This document shows positions 10,492 through 20,171 of a DNA stretch of 64,000 bases, one piece after another. Source of the stretch: Tritrichomonas musculus (taxonomy: Eukaryota; Parabasalia; Tritrichomonadida; Tritrichomonadidae). The notes beneath the pieces are model-generated. The model was not told the DNA's origin. It ran no database searches and saw only the letters and a program-made list of their open reading frames with translations. The position numbers were made by a program, and so were the translations under genes. Location of the stretch: assembly GCA_039105265.1 (NCBI GenBank), contig JAPFFF010000003.1:7998001-8062000 (forward strand), written 5' to 3'. Position 1 is the stretch's first letter. Each line of letters opens with the position of its first letter.

Positions 10492-10544
10492 GATTATCAA
10501 AATAACAATTTCTTTCAACAAAAGGATAAAACATGGACAGCATT
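10480..10544. repeat. Perfect 13-bp inverted repeat (AATGCTGTCCATG / CATGGACAGCATT)
   Basis: The arms 10480-10492 and 10532-10544 are perfect inverted copies separated by 39 bases. Each arm contains ATGGACAGCAT, so both strands can begin a frame with Met-Asp-Ser-Ile. It could form a stem-loop or be a duplicated gene start. Confidence 0.8.
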
Positions 10545-10564
10545 ATTATCTATAAAATTAAATT

Positions 10565-11196
10565 TTTTTCATTAGAAGTATGATAAAACTATCTTCTTTT
10601 TTGCCTTCTTGTAGGTATATATTCACCATATACAAGAGTTTCATTTCTTAAATTGGATCCACCACCTATTTTTATCAACATCAGTTTCATGACGAGGTAA
10701 TAAACTTTTAACCATTCATTTCAATTGGAACAAACAAAGGCGTGTTTAATTGCTGTTTTTTTCCCTTGTATAATGACAATATCTAAATTCTTTTGATTCA
10801 ATTAAATTGACGTCAATTCGATTATCTTGCAACCAATAATTTAAAATTTCATATCATCTGATACGAATATCTTTTCTTATGGACGCAACATAAATTTGAA
10901 TAGACATATCATTAAGATTAATATTTCTAAATCAATTGGTTATTGAAATTTTTTTGAATTAAGTAAAGAAAAGGCTTTAATTCTAGTTTATTTGTTTGAA
11001 TATCATGAGAAGAAAATATCTTTAAAATTCGTTGATAATTATCTTCTGAATGATGTTTATCATCAAAATAATCGATAAGAATGCTTTGAAAATCCTTTAT
11101 CTTTTCTATACTTTTGCTAATATCCATCACCAAAACTGTTGTCATTAAAATTTCCAAGTTTTTTTTTCTCTCTAGCTCTTCTCCACGTAAGAGCAA
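10565..11196 (-). pseudogene. DUF3447/ankyrin-type protein remnant
   Basis: The minus strand from 11196 to 10927 reads a peptide resembling the N-terminal helical region of trichomonad DUF3447 (ankyrin-associated) proteins: SILIDYFDDKHHSEDNYQRI, then LELKPFLYLIQKN. The usual next part is missing or scrambled. Scattered protein-like pieces continue to about 10565 (WLQDNRIDVNLIESKEFRYC; LLPRHETDVDKNRWW) in shifting frames. There is no ATG in the first frame and there are several interruptions. I read it as a decayed member of a large host family. The later pieces could come from another gene. Confidence 0.5.
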
Positions 11197-11316
11197 AGAT
11201 AAAATAAAAGAAAACGCATTTATACTTATTTTGAAGATTCCATTATTCTTATTTTTTTTTTTTTTTAAATAGTGGAAAATTTTACAATTTATTCAATGTT
11301 TATTTGGCCTAAATAA

Positions 11317-11862
11317 ATGAATATTGAACTTGAAGCATTAGAAGGAATTGAAGTATATAATGCTTCAAATTTTAAAGAAAGTGATTTGCTCTCTCCGCTT
11401 TGCTTCATAATAGATGGAGTTGTAGAAATTGAACCTTTTAATATTCTTCTTAAATACCTTCAAGGATTTAAACCAATTTCAATACAAATTTCTGAATTTG
11501 TATATTTTTTATCATTAGAAATTGGAATTAATGATTTCAAAAGTCATTTTTTTAAGAAATTTCAAAGTATGAATTATTCATTACGCAGTTTTTTTCTAAA
11601 AAAATCAATATCAGAAAGCATAATTAACCACCTTCCCTTTGTTAAAGAACATGTATATTATCTTTTTTATGAAGAAAAAGAAAATAATATATTAAATACC
11701 GAAATATTTCCCAGCACCATCAAAAATCAAACCATTTCAAAACACCCAAGAAAAACATTATATGAATTTTCCAATTTCTCTGAATTATCCTCCAACTATA
11801 CTAAAATAATACAAACTCAGCTTTTCCTTAAACATACGGCAAAAAAATCGAAAATAGTTTAA
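11317..11862 (+). CDS. Hypothetical protein, 181 aa
   Basis: An open frame from a clear ATG. The peptide is hydrophobic-acidic in its first two thirds (LCFIIDGVVEIEPFNILLKYLQGF) and basic at the end (KHTAKKSKIV). No domain is recognised. It ends 107 bases before the kinase-Sel1 gene and is in a different frame, so it is not a simple N-terminal extension of it. No TCAYW initiator lies close upstream (TCAATG at 11293 fails the consensus). It may be an independent short gene or the remaining start of a longer one. Confidence 0.55.
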   Translation: MNIELEALEGIEVYNASNFKESDLLSPLCFIIDGVVEIEPFNILLKYLQGFKPISIQISEFVYFLSLEIGINDFKSHFFKKFQSMNYSLRSFFLKKSISESIINHLPFVKEHVYYLFYEEKENNILNTEIFPSTIKNQTISKHPRKTLYEFSNFSELSSNYTKIIQTQLFLKHTAKKSKIV

Positions 11863-11934
11863 AATTTACCAATAATACCAATCTATCGACATATCCACTA
11901 TTTTCACCATTTCAGTCTATTTATTATGTCAGCT

Positions 11935-11940
11935 TCATTG
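11935..11940 (+). promoter_or_regulatory. Initiator-like box TCATTG of the kinase-Sel1 gene
   Basis: TCATTG fits TCA(+1)YW. The predicted start at 11937 would give a 33-base 5' UTR before the ATG at 11970. Confidence 0.4.
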
Positions 11941-11969
11941 AACAATTTCCACCAAAACCTCAGCGAAAA

Positions 11970-14900
11970 ATGAATGTTGAAGAGATTTACTCAATTAATC
12001 ACATATTTGATGCGCAAATCAGTCATTTGTTACAAGTTGAGCCAAATAACGTTCGAACATTTTTAGGATTTGACAATAAATTTCGATGTCTTCATGTTTT
12101 TGATTATTTCATCAACCAAAAATGTTTTAAAAAAGTCATTTTTATTAACAATAATAATCAAATTGAAAGTCCAGAATTGATTAACATAAAATACAATCTG
12201 TTTTATATCGAAATTCAAAACATATTAGATAGTTCATTGCTTTTTTCAATTGATTATCAAAATTCTTTTCTATTCAATAATGACAGCTTTTGTTTGAATG
12301 ATTTTTCAACTTTTTTAAGTTTTGAAAAAGAAGAAGAAATGAAAAAAGCAAAACGAATGATCAAATCTTTGACACATAATAGTTCATCTTATGCTATCAA
12401 AATGTTGAAGCTTATTGGCCAAAAAGATTATCTTTTATTGTTTCCAAATGAAAAATTACATGAAGATTTGTTTTACATGATAATTCGTCTCAAATATTTC
12501 AATAAAACCGACATTTTGAAGATAAACAATGAATTTTTGAGGTATTTACAAAATGTATCAAAAATTGTGAGATATGACAAACAATATTTTGTTGTTGGAT
12601 TTGATAATAATCAAAAGAGAAATGATATTTTTCTAATTTTAAAGTCAAAACAATCTATTTTAATTCATTGCTATTACAATGAAAATTTACCTAATCGAAA
12701 AAAGTTGCGAATTAATGTAAAAGGAAAAGAAAAGTATACAATCAAAAAGGAACAGAATACTACCAAAAAGGAACAGAATATAATCAAAAAGGAACAGAAT
12801 AATACCAAAAAGGAACAGAATACAATCAAAAAAGAACCACTTTTTAAACCGAAAGATGGATTATTTTATATATATTTTGAAGAATATCAAAGAAGTAAAT
12901 TGAATTATCCATCGAAAAATGTTCGACAACTGTTTGGGATCAAAAATATTTCTGATCTTCAACGAAACTTCTTTCTTCCTAATGATCCAAAAGAGTATAC
13001 ATTTGTTGGATTTGCCAAAGAAGAAAATGTTATTGAATTAATCAATCAAATATCATTAAAACAACATATCATTTCTACCAATGCCTTGGATGGCAAAATA
13101 TATCGATTTAATAATAATCTAGAAAAAATTGATACAAATAATAATGAAAGTCCAAATAGAATTAAAGATAGCAATAAATCAAACCCAAAAACTCAAATTA
13201 GCATTACAAACTCAAATAAGGTTAATCATTATAGCAATACCAACTCAAATGCAATTAAACCGAATAAAAATGCACATGCAATTACTCAATATGACAATAC
13301 CAACTCAAAAAAAGTTAATCAAAATAAAAATACAAACATAATTACTCCAAATAGCAATATCAACTCAAATGCAATTAATAAGAATAACTGCAACACCCCA
13401 AACAAGACTAATCAAAACAGCCATAATAGTTCAGACAGAATTAATCAAAATAGCAATTACTCAAATGAAATCAATCAGAATAATAATAATTACTCAAATG
13501 AAATCAATCAGAATACTAATAATTACTCAAATGAAATCAATCAGAATACAAAAAATTACTCAAATGAAATCAATCAGAATAATAATAATTACTCAAATGA
13601 AATCAATCAGAATACAAAAAATTACTCAAATGAAATCAATCAGAATAATAATAATTACTCAAATGAAATCAATCAAAATACAAAAAATTACTCAAATGAA
13701 ATCAATCAGAATAATAATAATTATTCAAATGAAAATACTTCAAATAACCTCAGCAATTCGAATATTGACATTTCAAAGAGGGCAATTGCCAAAGTTTCAG
13801 AAGAAAAACATAATCCTAAAATCGCAAAAGTAAAAAAAGGAAATAAGAATAACAAAGAGGATAAAACTCATAATGCAGATATTGCTGAAAACGAAAATAA
13901 AACGCCAATTCAAAATAAAATTGACAATAATATTTACTATGATTATATAAATCAAGAAGAAAACAGTTATCTTAAAATCGATCTTAAAAAGTATGAACTG
14001 AAAAATCATATTGGAAATGGGCAATTTGGTGATGTATTCATTGTTGAAGAGAAATCAACAAAGAAAAAATATGCTGCTAAGATTTCTATTAGCAATAAAC
14101 TTGAAGATTTCATTCAAGAAATATATTTCTATTCAAAATACAAATATCCATTAATTCTATCAATTCGTGGCTATAGTTTAACAGACTTTAATAATAAGCA
14201 GCGTATAACAATGGTCCTAGATTACATGCCAAATGGATCATTAGAAGAAGCTTTTAGTAAGCCCAATTCATTAAGTAAACCTGATAAATATCTCATCATG
14301 TATGGCATTGTAATTGGCATGAAATATTTACATAGTCAATCTGTTGTTCATCGTGATTTAAAACCAGCAAACATTTTACTTGATGAAAACAATTATCCAA
14401 GAATATGCGACTTTGGTTTATCAATCATTTATTCTGATCGAAACAAAATTGTTAAAAAACAAGAGAAAAGAAAAGTTGGTTCACATATGTTTATGGCACC
14501 AGAAATCTTTTTAGATAAAGAACCTTATTCATTCAAAGTTGATGTTTATGCGTTTTCAATGATTGCATATCAATTATTAACCAATAAAGGACCATATTCA
14601 GATAAAAAATACAAGTCAATTGGCAAATTTAAAAAGGATATCATTGATGGTGTTCGACCAGATATATCATTCATTCCTGATACAGAAATCCAATCATTTT
14701 TCAAAAGATGCTGGTCTCAAGAGCCAACTGAACGACCAAGCTTTTCTCAAATTTATGAAATGATTACAACATACAAATTTAGATCAGTATTTGAAGTGAA
14801 TGATTATTATATTTCACAATTTGATTGTTGGTATGAAAGTATTTTGTCTCCATTTGAACTTGATGATTCAATAATAAGTAATATCGAAAAGAAATTTTCT

Positions 14901-17738
14901 AGTCACGGTTTAAAGAATTATATTTCGTCTATATTTCCAGGCAATATAAAACGTTTTGGCAAATATGGCTACCAATTGTTCTATGGAATTGGAGTTCAAG
15001 GGAATGAAAACGCAGGATTGGCAATAATGGCATTTGCTGCAGGGAATGGAGATATTGACTCTTTATATCATTTTGCAGGATGTTTCCATGAAATTATGCC
15101 ATATAATTCATGCGTTTTCGAATTTCTAAAAAAAGCTGCAGATCAAGGTCATTTAGAAGCCATGGATAAATATGCAAAACTATTATTAGAAAATAATGAG
15201 AATAACATTTTTACTGATATGGAAGCTGCGAAATATTTCCAAATGTCTGCTAATAGGGGAAGTGCTGTAGCAATGTGCTGTTATGGTTCTTTGCTCGATT
15301 TAGGAATTGGTGTTGAAAAAGATCAAAGAAAAGCACTTGAATATTTCAAATTGTCTACTGAACTTGGCTGTACAGAAGGAATTTATCAATATGCATTTCA
15401 TATTGAAAATGGATTAGGCTGTCAAATTAATTATGAAAAAGCATCAAAATATTATGAAATTGCATCTTTTTATGGTGACTTTAAATCGATGATTTGTTTA
15501 GGTAAAATGCTTAATAATGGAAAATTGCCATTCAATATTGATCAATCAATCAAATATTTAAGAGAGGCTTCAAAGTATGAAGATGCAAAAGGAATGTTTG
15601 AATATGGCAAAGCATTAATGATTCAAGTAATAAATAAAAAGGATGATATTAATTTACCAATTAAATGTTACTTGAAGTCTATTGAAAAAAATAATTCAGA
15701 TGCTTGTTTCAGCTATGGAAATCTTATATTATTAAATGCTCTCTTTCGTTTTTTAGAAAATACTAATTCTATAGAAGATTCTATATATTATTTCCAATTA
15801 GCATTGGCTTTCTCTGAAATTGAAGAAATTCCAAAATCGTTTTTGGTGTTTCTAAAAAATCTAATTTTAAATATGAAAAATGTAGAAACATTAATAGTTG
15901 AATATGGAATGTTAATTTTGAGAAATACACTTGAAAATCATGATTTGATTATTGATTGTTTACTTTATTTCATGATTGTTAAATATTTCAAACAACAATA
16001 TTTAGAAACGTTAAAGAAAACTATAGAAAAAGAATTTCCAAACAAATCTAATTATTTGAAATATATCATCGAATGCATCGATTCATATTCTTATTTCCCA
16101 TATTCAAATAAACGCATTGAAGATAATAACAATGATAATAACAATGATAATAGCAATGATAATGACGATGAAATTAATGAACTTAAAGCATTTACAAGAC
16201 TCCAAGTGAAAAATAAAGACATTAAAGACGTTAAAGTTAATATTTATGAATCGTTTGTATTAGATGCATATTGTTGCTTTTCATTTTCGCAAAGTACAAT
16301 TCCTAAAGATCTTTTAAGAGAAGTTGACAAATTTTTTAAAAAATTACCTGAATTTAAAAGTGTTCATCCATATGTTTGTAATCCAGAAGATTCGAATGAT
16401 TTATTCACATATTATTTATTGAATTTATTTTCATCAAAAGTTCCAGTTAACGAGTTTTATACAAATTATTTAAATGAATTCATGACTAATAAAGATAATG
16501 AAAATTGGGAAGTGGATAAAAAAGATGGAATGATTTCTATAACATCATACATTCGAATAACACAAATTCATATGCAATTTGAGCCAATATTCGAAAGAAA
16601 AGGATTTAATGTTTTAATGGGATTCTGCTCAGGGATGCCATTAAATAACAGTTACCTTTATTTTGATGAAAACTATTTACCGAAGGATTTATTAAATCAA
16701 CTTCTTAATTATTTGCATGTTATTAAAGATATTCATTCAATTCAAAGAAATGTTTATAATGGAAGACAAATTGTGACAATGATATACATTCAACCTGACA
16801 CTGAAAAAGTAATTACCAAATTAATTAAGAATTTCTTGTCTCCAAAAGATGTTCTATTCAAGACATTTGAATATCCATTACAAAGCACAATTGTTCTGAA
16901 TGAAAAAATGATTTTCAAAGATGACAAAGATTTTCTTTGCATTTTGAATGAAATTGAATCCATTGGTATTAAACCAATAAATGTTGAGCGTGATAAATTA
17001 TATTTATATGAAGAATTCTACTTAAGAAAGCTTTTCCAAAAGTTTTCATTCATTTGTTTTAAGAATGAAATAGATAAAATGAGAGCTTTGAATCATATAA
17101 ATTCAATCGTTTATAAAGGGAAGAAAAATGTATTGAATTACAACCTAGATTTGCATTATGCTTCATTGAATGATAGATGTTTCCCTAAATATGTTCGTGA
17201 TCTTGTTCCTCAAATATTTCAACAAATTAAAGGATTTCGCGATATTCAACGATATGTTCTTTCAATTGAAAGTCCTGTTGAACGAACTTACGTTGGTTTT
17301 GATTCGCCTAAACATTTAAAGAAGTGTTATTATAAGTTTACCTATAAGAAAAATTTGATTCATTTTAGAATTAATAATGATAATGTGTTTTGGAGAAAGA
17401 ACAATTATAAATATTTAATGATTGAAAGCTCCTTTTATAAAAAAATTTTTGATAAGAATCCTGACATTATCGAACAAATTAAACAATCTTCTAAAGATTT
17501 CCAAGAAAATTGTAAAGAATTGGATCAAATATCCCCTGAAATATATAAAAGAATTATTCCTGTTTATTATAATTTTATTGGATATGAATCAAATGAAGAC
17601 TTGGACAACGCTTTTAACTTTTTGGAAAATCATTTTCCAGATTCAAGTTCATATTATAGGAAATATCATGAAGGATACTCGTGGGTTGATGTTACATATG
17701 ATCCAAAAGAAGCATACTTATTTTATAATAGCTTATAA
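11970..17738 (+). CDS. Protein kinase with Sel1 repeats and flanking repeated modules (1,922 aa)
   Basis: Residues about 673-935 form a complete TKL-like kinase domain: glycine loop GNGQFGDVF, Lys in KYAAKIS near 700, HRDLKPAN with catalytic Asp 796, DFG at 814-816, and an APE-like MAPEIF. Residues about 1000-1290 hold roughly seven Sel1-type helical repeats, such as EAAKYFQMSANRGSAVAMCC and KALEYFKLSTELGC, a common scaffold after trichomonad and amoeba kinases. Residues 256-289 are a five-fold (T/I)KKEQN repeat and about 395-590 are Asn-rich. Both ends carry a recurring F(V/L/I)GF-type motif (see findings). The predicted role is a cytoplasmic Ser/Thr kinase scaffolded by Sel1 repeats; the substrate is unknown. 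No frame break is seen in 5.8 kb. Confidence 0.88.
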   Translation: MNVEEIYSINHIFDAQISHLLQVEPNNVRTFLGFDNKFRCLHVFDYFINQKCFKKVIFINNNNQIESPELINIKYNLFYIEIQNILDSSLLFSIDYQNSFLFNNDSFCLNDFSTFLSFEKEEEMKKAKRMIKSLTHNSSSYAIKMLKLIGQKDYLLLFPNEKLHEDLFYMIIRLKYFNKTDILKINNEFLRYLQNVSKIVRYDKQYFVVGFDNNQKRNDIFLILKSKQSILIHCYYNENLPNRKKLRINVKGKEKYTIKKEQNTTKKEQNIIKKEQNNTKKEQNTIKKEPLFKPKDGLFYIYFEEYQRSKLNYPSKNVRQLFGIKNISDLQRNFFLPNDPKEYTFVGFAKEENVIELINQISLKQHIISTNALDGKIYRFNNNLEKIDTNNNESPNRIKDSNKSNPKTQISITNSNKVNHYSNTNSNAIKPNKNAHAITQYDNTNSKKVNQNKNTNIITPNSNINSNAINKNNCNTPNKTNQNSHNSSDRINQNSNYSNEINQNNNNYSNEINQNTNNYSNEINQNTKNYSNEINQNNNNYSNEINQNTKNYSNEINQNNNNYSNEINQNTKNYSNEINQNNNNYSNENTSNNLSNSNIDISKRAIAKVSEEKHNPKIAKVKKGNKNNKEDKTHNADIAENENKTPIQNKIDNNIYYDYINQEENSYLKIDLKKYELKNHIGNGQFGDVFIVEEKSTKKKYAAKISISNKLEDFIQEIYFYSKYKYPLILSIRGYSLTDFNNKQRITMVLDYMPNGSLEEAFSKPNSLSKPDKYLIMYGIVIGMKYLHSQSVVHRDLKPANILLDENNYPRICDFGLSIIYSDRNKIVKKQEKRKVGSHMFMAPEIFLDKEPYSFKVDVYAFSMIAYQLLTNKGPYSDKKYKSIGKFKKDIIDGVRPDISFIPDTEIQSFFKRCWSQEPTERPSFSQIYEMITTYKFRSVFEVNDYYISQFDCWYESILSPFELDDSIISNIEKKFSSHGLKNYISSIFPGNIKRFGKYGYQLFYGIGVQGNENAGLAIMAFAAGNGDIDSLYHFAGCFHEIMPYNSCVFEFLKKAADQGHLEAMDKYAKLLLENNENNIFTDMEAAKYFQMSANRGSAVAMCCYGSLLDLGIGVEKDQRKALEYFKLSTELGCTEGIYQYAFHIENGLGCQINYEKASKYYEIASFYGDFKSMICLGKMLNNGKLPFNIDQSIKYLREASKYEDAKGMFEYGKALMIQVINKKDDINLPIKCYLKSIEKNNSDACFSYGNLILLNALFRFLENTNSIEDSIYYFQLALAFSEIEEIPKSFLVFLKNLILNMKNVETLIVEYGMLILRNTLENHDLIIDCLLYFMIVKYFKQQYLETLKKTIEKEFPNKSNYLKYIIECIDSYSYFPYSNKRIEDNNNDNNNDNSNDNDDEINELKAFTRLQVKNKDIKDVKVNIYESFVLDAYCCFSFSQSTIPKDLLREVDKFFKKLPEFKSVHPYVCNPEDSNDLFTYYLLNLFSSKVPVNEFYTNYLNEFMTNKDNENWEVDKKDGMISITSYIRITQIHMQFEPIFERKGFNVLMGFCSGMPLNNSYLYFDENYLPKDLLNQLLNYLHVIKDIHSIQRNVYNGRQIVTMIYIQPDTEKVITKLIKNFLSPKDVLFKTFEYPLQSTIVLNEKMIFKDDKDFLCILNEIESIGIKPINVERDKLYLYEEFYLRKLFQKFSFICFKNEIDKMRALNHINSIVYKGKKNVLNYNLDLHYASLNDRCFPKYVRDLVPQIFQQIKGFRDIQRYVLSIESPVERTYVGFDSPKHLKKCYYKFTYKKNLIHFRINNDNVFWRKNNYKYLMIESSFYKKIFDKNPDIIEQIKQSSKDFQENCKELDQISPEIYKRIIPVYYNFIGYESNEDLDNAFNFLENHFPDSSSYYRKYHEGYSWVDVTYDPKEAYLFYNSL
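12735..12835 (+). repeat. In-gene 21-bp repeat encoding TKKEQN units
   Basis: Five near-identical units with core AAAAAGGAACAGAAT encode x(T/I)KKEQN. The period of seven codons keeps the kinase-Sel1 frame open. This gives a charged, probably flexible linker. Confidence 0.85.
13450..13735 (+). repeat. In-gene 33-bp repeat encoding NYSNEINQN units
   Basis: Nine copies of an 11-residue unit (YSNEINQN plus three of N/T/K). From the fourth copy on, units with NNN and TKN alternate, giving a 66-bp higher-order period. Near identity at the DNA level suggests recent unequal exchange or slippage. The frame is kept. Confidence 0.88.
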
Positions 17739-18246
17739 TCTATATATAAATAAAACTTATCCATGTAAGTACATCAAAAGGGAGAATCGGTAAAAATTTT
17801 GTAACATAAAAAGATGCTTTTTTAAAATGAATGGTCTCAGAAAATATTTTTCGTCATTTTTATCTTATTTGTTTTATCTTATTTGTTTTAAAAAAAACAC
17901 ATTCAGAATTTCTATTTTTTTTTTTTGAAAGGTTTAGTATGATAAAAATATGAATTAAATATATACATATTATTGCCCCTAATGGATAAAAGGAAATAAG
18001 AATTAAAATTTGTCCTTTTAGCTGATATTTGACCTTTAAAAAAGCCGATTTGAATAACTCTATATTATTTGTTAATATGATTTTTGGTCTTTGTACCACG
18101 CTTCTGTTCATTTTGTAGATAGAACAAAGTATCTTTACATTAATTATTGCGGAAATTTTTTTTTAAAAATTCATAACAATGATATTTGGCAAAAGTATCT
18201 TTCAATAAGGTCAAATCATTAAATTTTGGTATATTCTTTTTAGTTT
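17739..18246. other. Gene-free spacer
   Basis: AT-rich, with a direct doublet of TCTTATTTGTTTTA near 17862-17890. No gene is supported. Confidence 0.65.
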
Positions 18247-18480
18247 ATGACAGAAGAACTTCAAACAATTATAATTGATAATGGATCATTATTTTGTAAA
18301 GTAGGTTTTTCTAATGAATAAAAGCTTAAATATGCATTCTTATCAATTTTTGGTCATACAAAATATCTTCTAATCGTACATGATTCAAGCTTTAAACAAG
18401 ATAAACATAATTTGATTGAAGGAACCATTGATATCAACGCAACAATTAAAATATTAATCATTCAAATAGCGTTTTAAATC
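18247..18480 (+). pseudogene. Actin or actin-related protein N-terminal fragment
   Basis: From ATG 18247 the frame reads ELQTIIIDNGSLFCKVGFSN, matching the first strand and phosphate loop of actins (V-D-N-G-S-G-x-C-K-A-G-F). An early TAA interrupts it, then the same frame goes on with YAFLSIFGHTKYLLIV, matching the actin F-P-S-I-V-G-R-P segment, and QDKHNLIEGTIDINATIK, matching the region near G-I-L-T-L-K-Y-P. It stops after about 75 codons, where ankyrin-type sequence takes over. The divergence suggests an actin-related protein rather than conventional actin. It is a non-functional host gene fragment. Confidence 0.65.
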
Positions 18481-18835
18481 AAAAACATAAAATTCAAATC
18501 CAACTTTTTGAATGCTATTGAAAAATTGAATGATTTATGAAATTTTACATGAACGTTTAATAATATAGCGTTGGTTTATGCTGCAGAAAATGGACATAAA
18601 GAAATTGTTGAACCATTAACAAGACAAGAAGGAATTGATGTCAACATGAAAGACATTTTAAATCAGAAACATTTATAATACTCAAATCTAACTTTTTTAT
18701 ATCATTGAAAAATTGAATAACTAATGGATTTTTAAAATAAAATATTCACAAAGCTGCCATTGACCATGCAAGAAAATGGAATAATTGAGAAATTGTTGAC
18801 CTTCTATCTAAAGGACAGATCAAAGCAAAATCTTA
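18481..18835 (+). pseudogene. Ankyrin-repeat gene remnant with conserved inter-repeat spacers
   Basis: One nearly complete ankyrin repeat is read at about 18565-18660 (VYAAENGHKEIVEPL, then GIDVNMKDIL) and a last half repeat at about 18755-18830 (AAIDHARK, then EIVDLLSKGQ). Before and between them lie similar AT-rich spacers with the words TTTTAAATCA(A/G)AAACAT, TCAAATC and ATTGAAAAATTGAAT, which carry stops here. A related spacer sits in the ankyrin gene at 19771. This is decayed host sequence. Confidence 0.6.
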
Positions 18836-19227
18836 AGGGGAGAAATTGAAGTCTAAATGATTAATGAAAATTAATTACTACATTATAATTAAAAATATAT
18901 TTTAATCTTTAATACAATCCTTTAGGAAATGAATTTTTTTTTTAGGAAATCGAATACAATGAAAAACTGACCAAAATTTAATTTTTAAATTTTTGTGCGG
19001 AACATAATGGATCATAGATTGGTATTATATATAAAAGAGTTCACTAATAATATTCTTTAGTATTAATTAAAAAATATATCTTAAAAGCTTTTTATATATG
19101 TCATTTTTCAAAAGTATTTCCGATCAACCTATAAATGAATTGTATCATCATATTTTATATTTTATAAATTACTTGAATCAAATTCAATATTTCCATAAAT
19201 TTAATACAGATATTCAATTGTAATTCC
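18836..19227. other. Gene-free spacer
   Basis: AT-rich with no supported feature. Confidence 0.65.
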
Positions 19228-19503
19228 TCATTTTCCCCTGAATTGTATAGATTTATCATCTATTTTAAAAATTTTTCCATCGTGTTGAAATATTAATTGA
19301 GCTTGGTTTTCTTTTTTTTTTATATTTTTAAAAATATTTGATGGAGGAAATACCATTTCATCAGAATGCAAAGAAATTTCATTATATTCATTTTCATTTT
19401 GTAAATTGAGAAGAGTATTGTTATTCTGCCTTAAAGAAGACCAAATATTTTTATTTTTTCTTGAATTTTGTATTTTTTGATCGTTGAATTGCTCAATTTT
19501 CAT
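19228..19503 (-). CDS. Small hypothetical protein, 91 aa
   Basis: An open frame from ATG 19503 reads a hydrophilic, Asn/Lys/Gln-rich peptide (EQFNDQKIQNSRKNKNIW; SLHSDEMVFPPSNIFKNI; ending IDDKSIQFRGK). It has no signal peptide, membrane segment or recognised domain. The start is supported by an initiator-like TCATTT on the minus strand at 19515-19520, with a predicted 14-base 5' UTR. That makes this more than a chance frame, though short AT-rich frames are common here. Confidence 0.5.
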   Translation of the reverse strand: MKIEQFNDQKIQNSRKNKNIWSSLRQNNNTLLNLQNENEYNEISLHSDEMVFPPSNIFKNIKKKENQAQLIFQHDGKIFKIDDKSIQFRGK

Positions 19504-19514
19504 TTAATTTAAAT

Positions 19515-19520
19515 AAATGA
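19515..19520 (-). promoter_or_regulatory. Initiator-like box TCATTT of the 91-aa gene
   Basis: Fits TCA(+1)YW; the predicted start base is at 19518, 15 bases from the A of the ATG at 19503. Confidence 0.5.
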
Positions 19521-19770
19521 ACTAATTATACTTGAGAAAAATTCTTTACCACTAAATTAATTTAGGATATATCTTATTCTTATAGAAATGGTTATTATCA
19601 AAACTTATACAATGATCAAACTGAACCAAAGTTTAAATAATATCATTGAATTAACATATTAAATATATTATTATTATTTGTAAATGCTTGTAATTTAATG
19701 AGATAAAAGAAATATATTTGAATATAACGTACTCCATTCAAAATTCAATTGTGAATTTCCATTTTTATAA

Positions 19771-20082
19771 ATGAGTTTTCAAGAAACTCTCAACGCATTT
19801 ATAGGATGTGATATCAAAACTGTTCAAAGTATCCTTGCGAAAAAAGAATTTGACATCAACTGCAAAGACATTTTAACCAAAAACATTCATGATATTCAAA
19901 ATTTATTTTTTTTTCATAAAATTCAGATTTTTAATCATTTTTGGAATTCAATAGAAATAATTAATTGGACACCGCTAATTTATGCCTCTTGTATTGGTTA
20001 TACTAAAATTGTTCAACTTTTATTATCACGACCAAATATTGATATCAACTGCAAAAGCATTTACAAAAAGGTATGTGAATAG
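19771..20082 (+). CDS. Short ankyrin-repeat protein, probably truncated
   Basis: From ATG 19771 the frame gives 103 aa. Residues 1-36 look like a first partial ankyrin repeat (ETLNAFIGCDIKTVQSILAK, then FDINCKDIL). About 33 residues rich in Phe/Ile/His follow (FFFHKIQIFNHFWNS), then a second repeat (WTPLIYASCIGYTKIVQLLL, then DINCKSI), then a stop. Trichomonad ankyrin proteins normally have many repeats, so this is likely the surviving start of a longer gene. The Phe-rich insert matches the inter-repeat spacers of the decayed locus at 18481-18835. A kinase tail fragment follows 90 bp downstream. Confidence 0.5.
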   Translation: MSFQETLNAFIGCDIKTVQSILAKKEFDINCKDILTKNIHDIQNLFFFHKIQIFNHFWNSIEIINWTPLIYASCIGYTKIVQLLLSRPNIDINCKSIYKKVCE

Positions 20083-20171
20083 AATGAAATAACAAGATTT
20101 GAATGGTATGAGTGTTTATATTTTAAAATACTTTTGCTGTCACTTGAATATTTTACTCATTTGGTATTACA

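Noticed and set aside
13129-13833. Plus-strand frames overlapping the Asn-rich repeat of the kinase-Sel1 gene
   Set aside because: They exist only because the tandem repeat length is a multiple of three; they are shadows of the real frame.
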